Of a DNA stretch of 64,000 nt, positions 10,382-21,624 are shown one piece after another. Every line of letters starts with the position of its first letter. Positions within the stretch are counted from its first letter, which is position 1. Origin of the DNA: Aureimonas sp. AU12 (GTDB lineage: Bacteria > Pseudomonadota > Alphaproteobacteria > Rhizobiales > Rhizobiaceae); NCBI RefSeq assembly GCF_001463705.1, contig NZ_BBWH01000010.1, positions 62,001-126,000 of the forward strand, in the 5' to 3' direction. The translations under genes were made by a program, and so were the position numbers. The notes beneath the pieces were generated by a model that made no database searches, had not been told where the DNA came from, and was given only the letters and a program-made list of their open reading frames with translations.

Positions 10382-11974
10382 TCAGACCTCGAACGTCAGC
10401 AGCTTCGCCTGCCCGATGCCGTTCAGCGCCTCGACCTGCGCGATGAAGGCGTCGCTCAACGGCTCGTCGAGATAGAGCAGCGCGATGGCGCTGCCGCCCT
10501 GCTCGTCGCGGCCGAGATGGAAGTTGGCGATGTTGATGCCGGCCTTGCCGAAGGTCATGCCGAGTTCGCCGATGACGCCGGGCACGTCCTTGTTGGCGGT
10601 GTAGAGCATGTAGCGGCCGACATCGGCCTCCATGTTGATGCCCTTGATCTGGATGAAGCGCGGCTTGCCGTCCGAGAAGCAGGTGCCCGCCACCGAGCGC
10701 GTCTGCTTCTTGGTGGTCACCGTCACCTTGAGGTAGCCGTCGAAGACGCCCGACTTGTCGCGCCGCACCTCGGAGACGGCGATGCCACGCTCCTTGGCCA
10801 TGAGCGGCGCCGAGACCATGTTGACGGTCTGGACCTGCGCCTTCATCAGCCCGGCCAGCGCCGCCGAGACGAGCGCGCGCGTGTTCATCTGGGCCGGCGC
10901 GCCGTCGAAGAGGATCTCCACCGCGTCGATCGGGTCTTCCGTCAGCTGGCCGGCGAAGGAACCGAGGATCTCCGCAAGCTTGACGTAGGGCGTCAGCAGC
11001 GGCGCCTCCTCGGCCGTGATCGAGGGCATGTTGAGCGCGTTCGACACCGCGCCGTTGACGAGATAGTCGGCCATCTGCTCGGCCACCTGCAGCGCCACGT
11101 TCTCCTGCGCTTCCGTCGTGGAGGCGCCCAGATGCGGCGTGCAGACGACGTTCTCGAGGTGGAAGAGCGGCGAGTCGGTCGCCGGCTCGGTCTCGAACAC
11201 GTCGATGCCGGCACCCGCCACCTGACCGGACTTGATGGCCTCGGCGAGATCCTTCTCCACGATCAGGCCGCCGCGCGCGCAGTTGATGATGCGCACGCCC
11301 TTCTTCATCGTGGCGATCGCCTTGGCGTCGATGATGCCGCGCGTCTTGTCGGTCATCGGCGTGTGCAGGGTGATGAAGTCGGCGCGGCGGAAGAGTTCGT
11401 CGAGCTCGACCTTCTCGATGCCGAGCTGCGCGGCGCGCTCGGCCGAGAGGAACGGGTCGAAGCCGATCACCTTCATCTTGAGGCCGACGCCGCGCGAGGC
11501 GACGATCGAGCCGATATTGCCGCAGCCGATGACGCCGAGCACCTTGCCGGTGATCTCCACGCCCATGAAGCGATTCTTCTCCCACTTGCCGGCCTGCGTC
11601 GAGGCGTCGGCGGCGGGAAGCTGGCGGGCCACGGCGAACATCATCGCGATGGCATGCTCGGCCGTGGTGATCGAGTTTCCGAAGGGCGTGTTCATCACGA
11701 TGATGCCCTTCCGGCTCGCCGCCGGGATGTCGACGTTGTCGACGCCGATGCCGGCGCGGCCGATGACCTTCAGCTTGGTCGCGGCGTCGATGATCTTTTC
11801 CGTGACCTTCGAGGCGGAGCGGATCGCGAGGCCGTCATACTGGCCGATGACCTCGAGGAGCTTGTCCTTGTCCTTGCCGAGATCGGGCAGGTAGTCGACC
11901 TCGACGCCGCGATCCTTGAAGATCTGGACGGCGGTCGGGGAGAGCTTGTCGGAAACGAGAACGCGGGGTGCCAT
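10382..11974 (-). CDS. serA: D-3-phosphoglycerate dehydrogenase
   Basis: SerA oxidises 3-phosphoglycerate to 3-phosphohydroxypyruvate with NAD+, the first step of serine synthesis. The 530-residue length is that of the long form: substrate domain, NAD-binding Rossmann domain (VLGVIGCGNIGS), an intervening ASB domain and a C-terminal ACT domain that typically binds serine. The catalytic Arg/Glu/His set lies in the INCARGGLIVE and CTPHLGAST segments. It lies 135 bases downstream of serC on the same strand, with a small palindromic repeat between them, so the two pathway genes are probably co-transcribed. Confidence 0.97.
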   Translation of the reverse strand: MAPRVLVSDKLSPTAVQIFKDRGVEVDYLPDLGKDKDKLLEVIGQYDGLAIRSASKVTEKIIDAATKLKVIGRAGIGVDNVDIPAASRKGIIVMNTPFGNSITTAEHAIAMMFAVARQLPAADASTQAGKWEKNRFMGVEITGKVLGVIGCGNIGSIVASRGVGLKMKVIGFDPFLSAERAAQLGIEKVELDELFRRADFITLHTPMTDKTRGIIDAKAIATMKKGVRIINCARGGLIVEKDLAEAIKSGQVAGAGIDVFETEPATDSPLFHLENVVCTPHLGASTTEAQENVALQVAEQMADYLVNGAVSNALNMPSITAEEAPLLTPYVKLAEILGSFAGQLTEDPIDAVEILFDGAPAQMNTRALVSAALAGLMKAQVQTVNMVSAPLMAKERGIAVSEVRRDKSGVFDGYLKVTVTTKKQTRSVAGTCFSDGKPRFIQIKGINMEADVGRYMLYTANKDVPGVIGELGMTFGKAGINIANFHLGRDEQGGSAIALLYLDEPLSDAFIAQVEALNGIGQAKLLTFEV

Positions 11975-12058
11975 GGAAGTGATCCTGTCGAAAGACCGCG
12001 GCGGCAGACGCTCGGCACGCGGTAGAGAAGGAAAAGGAAAAGCGCCGGGGGTTCAATG

Positions 12059-12089
12059 TCGTCATCCCGGCCTCGTACCGGGATGACGA
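12059..12089. repeat. Perfect 12-bp palindromic repeat between serC and serA
   Basis: TCGTCATCCCGG (12059-12070), a 7-base loop, and CCGGGATGACGA (12078-12089) form a perfect hairpin with no T-tract. It shares its unit with the larger element at 10121-10230. A stable hairpin here could protect or partly terminate the serC-serA message. Confidence 0.75.
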
Positions 12090-12109
12090 CTGCACTGAAC
12101 CTTTGGCCG

Positions 12110-13288
12110 TCAGGCCGCGGCTTGCGCCAGCGTCGCTTTCTGCTGCGCGAACGCGTAGGCGATCCACGGCATCAGCGCTTCCAGATCGGACGCCTCCACC
12201 GTGGCGCCGGCCCAGATACGCAGTCCCGGAGGGGCGTCGCGATAGGCACCGACGTCGAGCGCGACGCCTTCCTTTTCGAGCATCGAGGCAACGCCCTTGG
12301 CGAAGGCCTCCTGCGCGTCCTTCGGCAACGCGACGACGCTCGCGTCGGTGAACTGCAGGCAGACCGACGTGTTCGACCGCGTCGCCTTGTCCTTCGCCAG
12401 GAAGCCGATCCAGTCATTGGCCTCGACGAAGCGCTCGATCACGGCGAGATTGTCGTCGGCGCGCTTCTTCAGCGCGGGCAGGCCGCCGATCCGCTGGCCC
12501 CAGGCGAGCGCATCGAGATAGTCCTCGACGCAGAGCATTGAGGGCGTGTTGATCGTCTCGCCCTTGAAGATGCCCTCGATCAGCTTCCCACCGGAGGTCA
12601 GCCGGAAGATCTTCGGCAGCGGCCAGGCCGGCTTATAGGTGGTGAGGCGCTCGACGGCGCGCGGGCTGAGGATCAGCATGCCGTGCGCAGCCTCGCCGCC
12701 CATCACCTTCTGCCAGGAGAAGGTGACGACATCGAGCTTGTCCCAGGGCAGGTCCTGCGCGAAGGCCGCCGAGGTCGCGTCGCAGATGGTCAGGCCCTTG
12801 CGATCGGCAGGAATGGCGTCGCCATTGGGCAGACGCACGCCGGAGGTCGTGCCGTTCCAGGTGAAGACGACATCGTGGTCGAAGTCGAGCGAGGCGAAAT
12901 CAACGATATCGCCGTAGCCGGCCTCGAAGACGCGGGCGTCCTGGAGCTTGAGCTGCTTGACAGCGTCCGTCACCCAGCCCGAACCGAAGCTTTCCCAGGC
13001 CACCATGTCGACCGGCCGCTCACCGAGGAGCGACCACATGGCCATCTCGACGGCGCCCGTGTCGGACGCGGGCACGATGCCGACGCGGTAGTCGGCGGGC
13101 ACGCCGAGAATCGAGGCGGTGTCGTCGATCGCCTTCTGGAGCTTGGTCTTGCCGACCTTGGCGCGGTGCGAGCGGCCCAGCGCTGCATCTTCGAGCGCCT
13201 GGAGGCTCCAGCCCGGGCGCTTGGCGCAGGGGCCGGACGAGAATCGGGGGTTGGCCGGACGCGTGGTCGGCTTTTCGGTCGTCGCCAT
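12110..13288 (-). CDS. serC: Phosphoserine aminotransferase
   Basis: SerC transfers an amino group from glutamate to 3-phosphohydroxypyruvate to yield phosphoserine, using pyridoxal phosphate; it may also serve pyridoxine synthesis. The 392-residue protein starts with [18 protein letters not shown], typical of the alphaproteobacterial branch of the family. The PLP lysine lies in [15 protein letters not shown]. Two ATGs are adjacent (13291, 13288); the GAGAGG ribosome site is four bases from the first and seven from the second, so the second is preferred. The leader has a conserved RNA structure that includes this ribosome site. Confidence 0.96.
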   Translation of the reverse strand: MATTEKPTTRPANPRFSSGPCAKRPGWSLQALEDAALGRSHRAKVGKTKLQKAIDDTASILGVPADYRVGIVPASDTGAVEMAMWSLLGERPVDMVAWESFGSGWVTDAVKQLKLQDARVFEAGYGDIVDFASLDFDHDVVFTWNGTTSGVRLPNGDAIPADRKGLTICDATSAAFAQDLPWDKLDVVTFSWQKVMGGEAAHGMLILSPRAVERLTTYKPAWPLPKIFRLTSGGKLIEGIFKGETINTPSMLCVEDYLDALAWGQRIGGLPALKKRADDNLAVIERFVEANDWIGFLAKDKATRSNTSVCLQFTDASVVALPKDAQEAFAKGVASMLEKEGVALDVGAYRDAPPGLRIWAGATVEASDLEALMPWIAYAFAQQKATLAQAAA

Positions 13289-13291
13289 CAT

Positions 13292-13329
13292 CTATCCTCT
13301 CAGATAGTCAGCGCCTCGTTGGGGAGGCG
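13292..13329 (-). ncRNA. serC leader RNA element
   Basis: Immediately before serC the minus strand folds into two small perfect hairpins: CGCCTC-CCCAAC-GAGGCG (13329-13312) and CTATC-TGAGAG-GATAG (13307-13292). The second has the Shine-Dalgarno GAGAGG in its loop and right arm and abuts the start codon. This order, the CAACGAGGCGCUGAC stretch between the hairpins and the gene context match what I recall of the serC motif, a conserved cis-regulatory RNA reported in Alphaproteobacteria. Its ligand, if any, is not established. Match is from memory, not from a covariance-model search. Confidence 0.75.
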
Positions 13330-13423
13330 TGTCCCGCGTCGGCAATTAGGCCCGCTGCGAGTTGTCGTCAAGCGACATGTCGATGACGCCTTGCCCGGGT
13401 TTCCGTTCACGAGCGACCCTGAA

Positions 13424-13465
13424 ATGCCGGAAGGCGGCAGGCTCGCGCCCGCCGCCTTCCGGCAT
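13424..13465 (-). terminator. Hairpin terminator after the first outer-membrane barrel gene
   Basis: ATGCCGGAAGGCGGC (13424-13438) and its exact reverse complement (13451-13465) give a 15-bp stem with a 12-base loop, 18 bases after the stop of the barrel gene. The T-tract is weak. It separates this gene from serC. Confidence 0.75.
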
Positions 13466-13483
13466 CGTCCTCAAAGATAAAGC

Positions 13484-14308
13484 TCAGCCGAACTTGTAGC
13501 GCAGGCCCAGCTGGATCGTGTGGCGGTCGAAGCCGTCGTCCTCGCCGAGGATCTTGCTGCCGGGCGCGCCGATCGAGGCGCCATCGAACGAGTAGGTGTC
13601 GCCCCCGTCGACGTTGAGGTAGCGGTAGCCGACATCCAGTGCCAGGGACTGGGTCATGTTGTAGGCGACGCCCGCGTTCAACGCGTAGGCGAAGCGCCAG
13701 GAGTTCTCGCCCTTGAACCCGATCGAACCCACGGGATCGGCCGGACCGCCGCACGGGTCGGAGACGTCGCAGCCTCCGCCGGCATCGAGCGAGATCGAGG
13801 TGTCGTCGTAGCTGAGGTGGACCGCGCCGAGACCGCCGCCGACATAGGGGGTGAAGCCGGCGAAGGTGCCGAGATCGGCATAGACATTGGCCATCAGCTC
13901 GTAAGCCTCCAAATCGCCCGCGCCGCCGAGCGCGTTGCAGGCGGGATCGCCGGCGCAGATCAGCGAGTCCGTCGCGGTCGTGGTCAGCTCGTCCTTCCAG
14001 TAGTGGAAGGTCGCGTCGGTGCGCAGCCAGTCGGTCGCCTGATAGCCGATGCCGACGCCGCCATCGAAGCCCTCGTCGAGATCGAGACGCGAGAAGCCGG
14101 ATACGAGCGTCCCGGTGGGATCGACGATGCGCTGCGTCACGTCGAGATCGGCGCTGAAGTCGTAGGAGACGTCGCCGCGCACGTAGAAGCGGGATGCCGG
14201 CGCCGCGGCGACGATTTCGGGAGCCGACAGGATATCGGCAGCCTGGGCTGCACCGAGGGAGCCGAGAAGGAAGGCAACAGCCAGGAAGCGGGAATTGCGG
14301 TCGAACAT
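13484..14308 (-). CDS. Outer membrane beta-barrel protein (Omp25/Omp31-like)
   Basis: A 274-residue outer-membrane barrel with a signal peptide ending ...GAAQAADI; cleavage after AQA is likely. The mature part has alternating hydrophobic/polar strands, a glycine-rich periplasmic-turn pattern (VGIGYQATDWLRTDATFHYW) and a C-terminal aromatic ending (LGLRYKFG), typical of OmpA-like/Omp31 barrels in Hyphomicrobiales. Two cysteine pairs occur in predicted loops, which is unusual for this family. ATG 14308 gives the signal peptide; the upstream extension lacks signal features. A perfect CtrA-type palindrome lies 73 bases upstream, and a similar barrel gene is next door in tandem. Confidence 0.88.
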   Translation of the reverse strand: MFDRNSRFLAVAFLLGSLGAAQAADILSAPEIVAAAPASRFYVRGDVSYDFSADLDVTQRIVDPTGTLVSGFSRLDLDEGFDGGVGIGYQATDWLRTDATFHYWKDELTTTATDSLICAGDPACNALGGAGDLEAYELMANVYADLGTFAGFTPYVGGGLGAVHLSYDDTSISLDAGGGCDVSDPCGGPADPVGSIGFKGENSWRFAYALNAGVAYNMTQSLALDVGYRYLNVDGGDTYSFDGASIGAPGSKILGEDDGFDRHTIQLGLRYKFG

Positions 14309-14380
14309 GGAAGCGCCTTCGGAAGGGGTCGGGCGACACGACGTTGCGTCACCTCTTGCCGAAGACCTTCGTGCCCACGT

Positions 14381-14399
14381 GGTTAACGAAGCGTTAACC
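14381..14399. promoter_or_regulatory. Predicted CtrA binding site upstream of outer-membrane barrel gene
   Basis: GGTTAACG-AAG-CGTTAACC is a perfect 19-base palindrome that contains TTAA-N7-TTAA, the full CtrA box (TTAA at 14383-14386 and 14394-14397). A second pair of TTAA half-sites with nine-base spacing follows at 14407-14423. The site is 73-91 bases before the ATG of the barrel gene, a reasonable promoter position. CtrA control of envelope proteins, including Omp25 in Brucella, is known as far as I recall. Confidence 0.7.
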
Positions 14400-14484
14400 A
14401 CGTTCCTTAACCCTCTGCGTTAACCAGTTTCACACCATTTTGGGTTGTCCGATGTCTTGGCCGAACTTGCCTGTTCGCCCAACG

Positions 14485-14511
14485 AAAAAGGCCGCCCGAG
14501 GGGCGGCCTTT
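14485..14511 (-). terminator. Rho-independent terminator of the second barrel gene
   Basis: AAAGGCCGCCC (14487-14497), loop GAG, GGGCGGCCTTT (14501-14511) make an 11-bp stem. Read on the minus strand it is followed by a T-run (14485-14489), 27 bases past the stop of the second barrel gene. Confidence 0.92.
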
Positions 14512-14538
14512 CGCATGAAAACGATGAAACGTCGTGGC

Positions 14539-15336
14539 TTAGAAGAAGGAGTAGCGAAGGCCCGCACGAACCGTGTGCAAATCGAAGCCGTTGTCCTTGC
14601 CCTGGATGCCGCTGGCGCCGGCCAGCTTGTCGGTCGCATCGAACTCGAAGGCGTCGCCATCGTAGATGCGCGTGTAGCGATAGCCGACGTCGAGTGCGAG
14701 CGAGTGGGTCAGGTCGATGCTCGCACCGGCCATAAGCGCGGTGGCGAAGCGCCAGCTGTCTTCGCCCTGATGCACGCCGACGTAGTTTTTGGGATCGCCG
14801 CAGACGTTCGAGCAGACTTCGTTCTTCATGTCGCCATAGGACACGTTGGCGAAGCCGATACCCGCGCCGAAATAGGGCGTGATCGGTCCGAAGTAGGGCA
14901 GGTCGACATAAGCGTTGGCCATCGCCGTCCAGATGTCGGCATCCGACGTATCGTTGAAGCGGCAGTCGCCACCATACGAGTAGGCGCAGGCGCTGGAGCC
15001 CTTCACGTCGAAATTGTAGTAGTCGACGGCAAGATCGGTGCGGAAATGCTCGGCGAAGCGGTAACCGACGCCGGCGCCGACGCTGTAGCTGTCGTCGAGC
15101 TTGATCGAGGAATAGCGGAAGTCGTCGCCGTACTGGTTGGTATGCGCGTCATACGAGCGGAACGAGCCGTCCGTCTCCGACGAGAAGGCGTAGCCCGCGT
15201 CGGCGCGGATGTACCAGCCGCTGTAGTCGTCGGGAACGGGCTCGGCCACCGGCAAGGGCTCGAGAATGTCCGCCGCGTTCGCGAAGGACGGCAGGAGTGT
15301 CGCGGACGCCATCAGGGCGAGGACAAGCCGAACCAT
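14539..15336 (-). CDS. Outer membrane beta-barrel protein, tandem paralogue
   Basis: A 265-residue barrel with signal peptide MVRLVLALMASATLLPSFANA and the first strand in SGWYIRADAGYAFS. The C-terminal strands (DVGYRYTRIYDGDAFEFDA, and the final RAGLRYSFF with terminal Phe) are closely similar to the adjacent barrel, including a near-identical IQGKDNGFDLHTVRAGLRY stretch, so the two are tandem duplicates that have diverged. Terminal Phe is the classic outer-membrane assembly signal. It has its own strong terminator. Its AT-rich leader (about 15390-15420) has two close TTAA half-sites with the wrong spacing for a full CtrA box. Confidence 0.87.
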   Translation of the reverse strand: MVRLVLALMASATLLPSFANAADILEPLPVAEPVPDDYSGWYIRADAGYAFSSETDGSFRSYDAHTNQYGDDFRYSSIKLDDSYSVGAGVGYRFAEHFRTDLAVDYYNFDVKGSSACAYSYGGDCRFNDTSDADIWTAMANAYVDLPYFGPITPYFGAGIGFANVSYGDMKNEVCSNVCGDPKNYVGVHQGEDSWRFATALMAGASIDLTHSLALDVGYRYTRIYDGDAFEFDATDKLAGASGIQGKDNGFDLHTVRAGLRYSFF

Positions 15337-15491
15337 GGTCAGATCTCCAGAATTCGTAATGGTGAGCGGCTTGAGTTCCGCAACACGTCGAAATCTAAAG
15401 ATTAATGATTAACGCTTGGTTTATGTGCTGAAGGGTAGTGGACAAAGACCTCCACCCTCCTTCCGACCTGCGGCGCGGGCAGCGGGCCCGG

Positions 15492-16841
15492 TCAGGCCGC
15501 TTCCCGGCGCAGCACGCCGATGATGTCGTCGACCACGCTCGTCACCAGAACGGGATCGTCGCCCTCGGCCATCACGCGGATCAGCGGCTCGGTGCCGGAG
15601 GGCCGGATGACGAGACGGCCGCTGTCGCCCAGCCGATCGCGCCCGAGGCTGATCGCCTCCTTCACTCGCGCCAGTTCCAGAGGCTCGCCGCCGGCAAAGC
15701 GGATGTTCTTGAGAACCTGCGGCACCGGCTCGAACTTGCGGCAGACCTCCGAGACCGTGCCGCCGGCCTTGCGGACCACCGCCAGCACCTGAAGCGCCGA
15801 CACCAGTCCGTCACCGGTCGTGCCGAAGTCCGACAGCACGATATGGCCGGACTGTTCGCCGCCGACATTGTAGCCATGCTGGCGCATGTGCTCGACGACG
15901 TAGCGGTCGCCGACCTTCGTGCGCGCGAGCTGGATCTGCCGCTCGTTGAGGAAGCGTTCGAGGCCGAGATTGGACATGATGGTCGCCACGACGCCGCCCG
16001 CCGCGAGGCGCCCGTCGTCGGCCCAGGCCTCGCCGATGACGGCCATGATCTGGTCGCCGTCGACGATCTCGCCGTGCTCGTCGACGATCAGCACGCGATC
16101 GGCGTCGCCGTCGAGGGCGATGCCGATGTCAGCGCGCACTTCGCGAACCTTGGCGCACAAAGCCGCCGGGCTCGTCGAACCGCAGCTGAGATTGATGTTG
16201 GTGCCGTCGGGATCGACGCCGATCGCCACGACGTCGGCCCCCAGTTCCCAGAGAACGTCGGGCGCGACCTTGTAGGCCGCGCCGTTGGCGCAATCGATGG
16301 CGACGCGCACGCCCTCCAGAGACATCTCACGCGGCAGCGTGCGCTTGGCGAACTCGACATAGCGGTCGCGGCCGCCATCGTCGTAGCGTCGGGCGCGGCC
16401 GAGATGGGCGCCGTCCGCCAGCCGGCGCGACAGGTCCTCGTCGATCAGCCCGTTGATCTCGGCCTCCAGCTCGTCCGACAGTTTGTAGCCGTCGGGGCCG
16501 AACAGCTTGATGCCGTTGTCGTCGAAGGGGTTGTGCGAGGCGGAGATCATCACGCCGATATCGGCCCGCATCGAGCGCGTTAGCATGGCGACGGCGGGCG
16601 TCGGCATCGGACCGAGCATCAGCACGTCGACGCCGACAGCGGTGAAGCCGGCGCAGAGCGCGGGCTCGATCATGTAACCGGACAGGCGCGTATCCTTGCC
16701 GATGACCACGCGGTGCCGGTAGTTGCCACGCCGGAACGCCAGTCCCGCGGCCATCCCGACCTTCATCGCGATCTCGGGCGTCATCGGATGACGATTGGCC
16801 CGGCCACGAATGCCGTCGGTGCCGAAATAGGACTTACTCAT
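15492..16841 (-). CDS. glmM: Phosphoglucosamine mutase
   Basis: GlmM interconverts glucosamine-6-phosphate and glucosamine-1-phosphate, feeding UDP-GlcNAc for peptidoglycan and LPS. The 449-residue length is standard. It begins [14 protein letters not shown], contains the phosphoserine active-site loop [14 protein letters not shown] near residue 100, the metal loop DGDADR and the C-terminal [12 protein letters not shown] motif. It lies downstream of ftsH on the same strand, a conserved order in this bacterial group, but a terminator between them suggests a separate promoter in the 165-base gap. Confidence 0.97.
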   Translation of the reverse strand: MSKSYFGTDGIRGRANRHPMTPEIAMKVGMAAGLAFRRGNYRHRVVIGKDTRLSGYMIEPALCAGFTAVGVDVLMLGPMPTPAVAMLTRSMRADIGVMISASHNPFDDNGIKLFGPDGYKLSDELEAEINGLIDEDLSRRLADGAHLGRARRYDDGGRDRYVEFAKRTLPREMSLEGVRVAIDCANGAAYKVAPDVLWELGADVVAIGVDPDGTNINLSCGSTSPAALCAKVREVRADIGIALDGDADRVLIVDEHGEIVDGDQIMAVIGEAWADDGRLAAGGVVATIMSNLGLERFLNERQIQLARTKVGDRYVVEHMRQHGYNVGGEQSGHIVLSDFGTTGDGLVSALQVLAVVRKAGGTVSEVCRKFEPVPQVLKNIRFAGGEPLELARVKEAISLGRDRLGDSGRLVIRPSGTEPLIRVMAEGDDPVLVTSVVDDIIGVLRREAA

Positions 16842-16950
16842 GGCGGGTTCCCCGAAGGCCGAATGTTCCAGCGTCTACCGGGAGCAGCATCGCACAGGAA
16901 GTCAAAAAGAATATCAGCGTCTGGCTGGCGTGAAGCCGGGCGCTGACGCG

Positions 16951-16976
16951 AAAAGGGCGAACCTTTCGGTCCGCCC
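16951..16976 (-). terminator. Rho-independent terminator of ftsH
   Basis: A 9-bp stem (GGGCGGACC / GGTTCGCCC with one G-U) around a GAAA tetraloop is followed on the minus strand by TTTT (16951-16954), 31 bases after the ftsH stop. Confidence 0.88.
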
Positions 16977-17006
16977 TCCTTCTATCGATAGGCTTTTGCC
17001 AGAGGC

Positions 17007-18947
<1,941 letters not shown>

Positions 18948-19009
18948 TATCCGTCCTGGGATTGCGCCTCGGCGCCCGCACGTCTTGCGACACGAGGGAC
19001 CATGACTTG

Positions 19010-20368
19010 TCAGCGAAGATAGGTGTCCGCCAAATCCTTGCCAACAGGCTCCGTGCCATTTGCGGCAATTTGGAGCCCCGCGGTTAATGCGAAGGGTGTC
19101 CGGACCGGCAGATTGGCCGCGATCCGCCAGCCGATCCGGCACCGGAGCGGGAGTTCGGCGGCTCCGGGAAACCGTTCGAGAAGGTGGCGATGCGCCGCGC
19201 GCACCCGTCCCGAATCATCGGTGAGAACCGGCAGGGTGCGGTCGCGCCAGTTTCCAAGGCCGATGGCGCCTAGCGCGAGAACCGGACCCACATCCGGATC
19301 GGGAACCGCCCGGGCGTCGATGTCGAAACGGCCGTCGAAACAGACGGCTAACAGTCCGAGTTGCACGGGGGCCGGCGCCGAGCGGCCGAACTCGCGGTTC
19401 CACTCGAGCCGTCCCCCTCGCCGCTCGATCCGGCAACCTGCCAGAGTCGATGAGACGTCGCCCTCGCAACTCAACCGCTCCCCGAGGCGGGCGATGGCCT
19501 GCGTGGCAGGCGCCTCGGCGCCGCCACCGGCAGCCGTCACGAAGCGAGACAGCAGGGGCTGGTCGGCCGATTGCCAACGGTCGATCACGATCGCGCCAGC
19601 ATCGGTCAGTTCGAGCCGCCCTTCATGCCGAAGCTCCGCCAGACGAAGCGCGAGAGCGGCATCGGCGGCGTCGCGCTCGCGGCCCGCCGACCCGAGAGCC
19701 GCGAGCGCAGCATCCCGATCGACCTCGCCGCGATCGATCGCCAGCCGAAGGGCGGCCCGCCGGTAACGCACGTCGCGATTGGTCGGATCGTCGATCGCCC
19801 GAAGGCCGGCGCGGCGAACGTCCTTCGCGAGAGCGCCGCGCTCGATGCCGAGAAACGGGCGCAGCAGAACGAGGCCGGGTTCGAGATCGCGCCAGTCGCG
19901 CATGCCCGCCGAAGCCGGGCCGAGGGCGCCGCGCTCGCGGGCGAGGAGATGCGTTTCGATCTGGTCGTCGCGGTGATGCGCGGTTGCGAGCGCGCCGGCG
20001 CCAAGGCGCCTGGCTTCCAATGCAAGGAGCCCGTAGCGCGCGGCGCGCGCGGCGGCCGCAAGGTTGCCCCGAAGGGCCGCGGGCTGCCAGTTCAAAGTTC
20101 GATGCGGCAGGCCGAGTTCGCCGCAGATCTCGGCGACGAAGCGCGCTTCGGCGGAGCTTTCCGGTCGCAAGCCATGATCGACGGTCGCGACCGCCAGCGG
20201 CGGCACTAGCGCATCGCTCGTCCGCCACTCGGCGGCCGCGATCAGCATGGCCAGCGAATCGGGACCGCCCGAGACCGCCAGCAGGAGACCCGGCGCGATC
20301 GCCCTCGCCGCCTGTCCGGTCCGCCAACCCTGACGCAGCGCGCCGGCGCGGGACCCGAGATCGCTCAT
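19010..20368 (-). CDS. tilS: tRNA(Ile)-lysidine synthase
   Basis: TilS adds lysine to the wobble cytidine of the CAU-anticodon isoleucine tRNA, changing its codon from AUG to AUA and its charging from Met to Ile; the gene is essential in most bacteria. The PP-loop ATP pyrophosphatase motif SGGPDS is at residues 33-38, followed by TVDHGLR and the [12 protein letters not shown] metal-site segment. The 452-residue length and the C-terminal domain fit the longer TilS form. It lies between cpoB and ftsH, its usual location in this group. Confidence 0.94.
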   Translation of the reverse strand: MSDLGSRAGALRQGWRTGQAARAIAPGLLLAVSGGPDSLAMLIAAAEWRTSDALVPPLAVATVDHGLRPESSAEARFVAEICGELGLPHRTLNWQPAALRGNLAAAARAARYGLLALEARRLGAGALATAHHRDDQIETHLLARERGALGPASAGMRDWRDLEPGLVLLRPFLGIERGALAKDVRRAGLRAIDDPTNRDVRYRRAALRLAIDRGEVDRDAALAALGSAGRERDAADAALALRLAELRHEGRLELTDAGAIVIDRWQSADQPLLSRFVTAAGGGAEAPATQAIARLGERLSCEGDVSSTLAGCRIERRGGRLEWNREFGRSAPAPVQLGLLAVCFDGRFDIDARAVPDPDVGPVLALGAIGLGNWRDRTLPVLTDDSGRVRAAHRHLLERFPGAAELPLRCRIGWRIAANLPVRTPFALTAGLQIAANGTEPVGKDLADTYLR

Positions 20369-20411
20369 GTGACGGCGGCGGGGCCGCGGGCCTTGCGAGC
20401 GGCCGGTCGAC

Positions 20412-21425
20412 TCAGGAACAGCTCGCCGACTTTTCCTCGACCTGAAGTTTGCGCTTCACGTTGGCGCTCATCTGCGGATACCGCTTGGCGACTTCGCGAT
20501 AGGTGACGCAGGCCGTCTCGCGATTGTCGAGATGGGCGAGCGACATGCCGAGCTTCAGCATCATCTCGGGCGCCTTGCCGGCCTTGGGATGGGACTTCTG
20601 AGCGTTAAGGAAGACCTCGGCGGCATCACGATACTTGGCCTGCGCGTAGAGGCTCTCGCCGAGCCAATACTGCGCGTCCGGCGCGTCCTCGGACGTCGGA
20701 TAGGCCTGCGTGTACTGGCGGAAGGTCGTCTCCGCGAGGTGGTAGTCGCCGGCCAGCATGTAGTTGTAGCCCAGGCTGTACATCTCGACGGGCCCGTTCG
20801 TGGCAATCGAGGCGACCTTGCCGGAACCCGCAGCAGGCGCCGGGACGGCGGCGGTCGGCGTCCCCGCCTGCTCAGCAAGGCTGGTGTCGAGGATCGAGGC
20901 GATCTCGTCGGTCTGCGCCGGGGGCGCGGCGGCCGGCGCGGGCTTCGAGGCCGCCGGCAGCGACAGCGAACCGGTCTGCGTCGCGTCGGTGGCCACTGGC
21001 GGCTCGGCCGAGGCCACCCGGGCCGCACCGGCGGCCGGCGCGTCGCTCGGCGGGGCCACTTCGGTGCGGCGCTGCGGGGTCGCCGACGAGGATCCGCCGC
21101 CCGCCTTTTCCAGATCCTGGAAGCGGAACTCGTTGTCTTCCTGCGTCTTGCGCAGCTGCTCCTGCAGCTGCAGCACGAGGAAGGACAGTTCCTCCACCTT
21201 GCCGGTCAGCCGCCGCATTTCCTCTTCCATCTGCGTCAGGCGCACGCCCCCATCGGAGGCCTGCGCCATCAGCACCGGTGCGGGCGCGGCGGGCTGGGCG
21301 GCGATGCGCGCGCGCGGCGCTTCGTCGCCGAGACCGAAGGGCAGATTAAGGGCTGCGGCAGGTCCGGCCGCGACGAGCGTCGCCAGCGAGAGCGCGGCAA
21401 GGCGGGGGAGAAGCATTCGGGCCAT
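20412..21425 (-). CDS. cpoB: Cell division coordinator CpoB (Tol-Pal system YbgF)
   Basis: CpoB is a periplasmic protein that links septal peptidoglycan synthesis to Tol-Pal driven outer-membrane constriction. The 337-residue product starts with a signal peptide (MLLPRLAALSLATLVAAGPAAA). A trimerisation coiled coil follows (MEEEMRRLTGKVEELSFLVLQ), then an Ala/Pro-rich linker, and C-terminal TPR repeats (YNYMLAGDYHLAETTFRQY, YWLGESLYAQAKYRDAAEVF) matching the family. ATG 21425 is chosen for its AAGGG nine bases upstream; 21434 is possible. It follows pal, with a hairpin terminator between, so it may be partly uncoupled from the tol operon. Confidence 0.92.
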   Translation of the reverse strand: MARMLLPRLAALSLATLVAAGPAAALNLPFGLGDEAPRARIAAQPAAPAPVLMAQASDGGVRLTQMEEEMRRLTGKVEELSFLVLQLQEQLRKTQEDNEFRFQDLEKAGGGSSSATPQRRTEVAPPSDAPAAGAARVASAEPPVATDATQTGSLSLPAASKPAPAAAPPAQTDEIASILDTSLAEQAGTPTAAVPAPAAGSGKVASIATNGPVEMYSLGYNYMLAGDYHLAETTFRQYTQAYPTSEDAPDAQYWLGESLYAQAKYRDAAEVFLNAQKSHPKAGKAPEMMLKLGMSLAHLDNRETACVTYREVAKRYPQMSANVKRKLQVEEKSASCS

Positions 21426-21574
21426 ACGGAACATCCCTTGGGGATCGGTCGGGCACCATCCCTCGCGGGCGTCACGAGAGGCGGCTCCGAAGACCTGTCG
21501 ACGTTCACCGGCATCAAGAGGCCGAAGGCGTCCAAAGTTTGTCGCCCCTAGCACAAGCCGGTGCGCCGCAACGC

Positions 21575-21597
21575 AAAACGGCCCCGAAGGGCCGTTT
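21575..21597 (-). terminator. Rho-independent terminator after pal
   Basis: AAACGGCCC / GGGCCGTTT form a 9-bp stem (21576-21584 with 21589-21597) and a CGAA-type loop; the minus-strand tail is TTTT. It begins 28 bases after the pal stop. Confidence 0.88.
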
Positions 21598-21624
21598 CGT
21601 CGTTCCAACTGTTGCCGGAATGTA

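Noticed and set aside
10121-12089. CRISPR-like repeats
   Set aside because: The repeats are palindromic, differ in length, flank a gene and are not regularly spaced with spacers; there are no cas genes.
15390-15420. Second CtrA box upstream of the tandem barrel gene
   Set aside because: TTAA half-sites occur but with three-base spacing, not the seven-base spacing of a full site.
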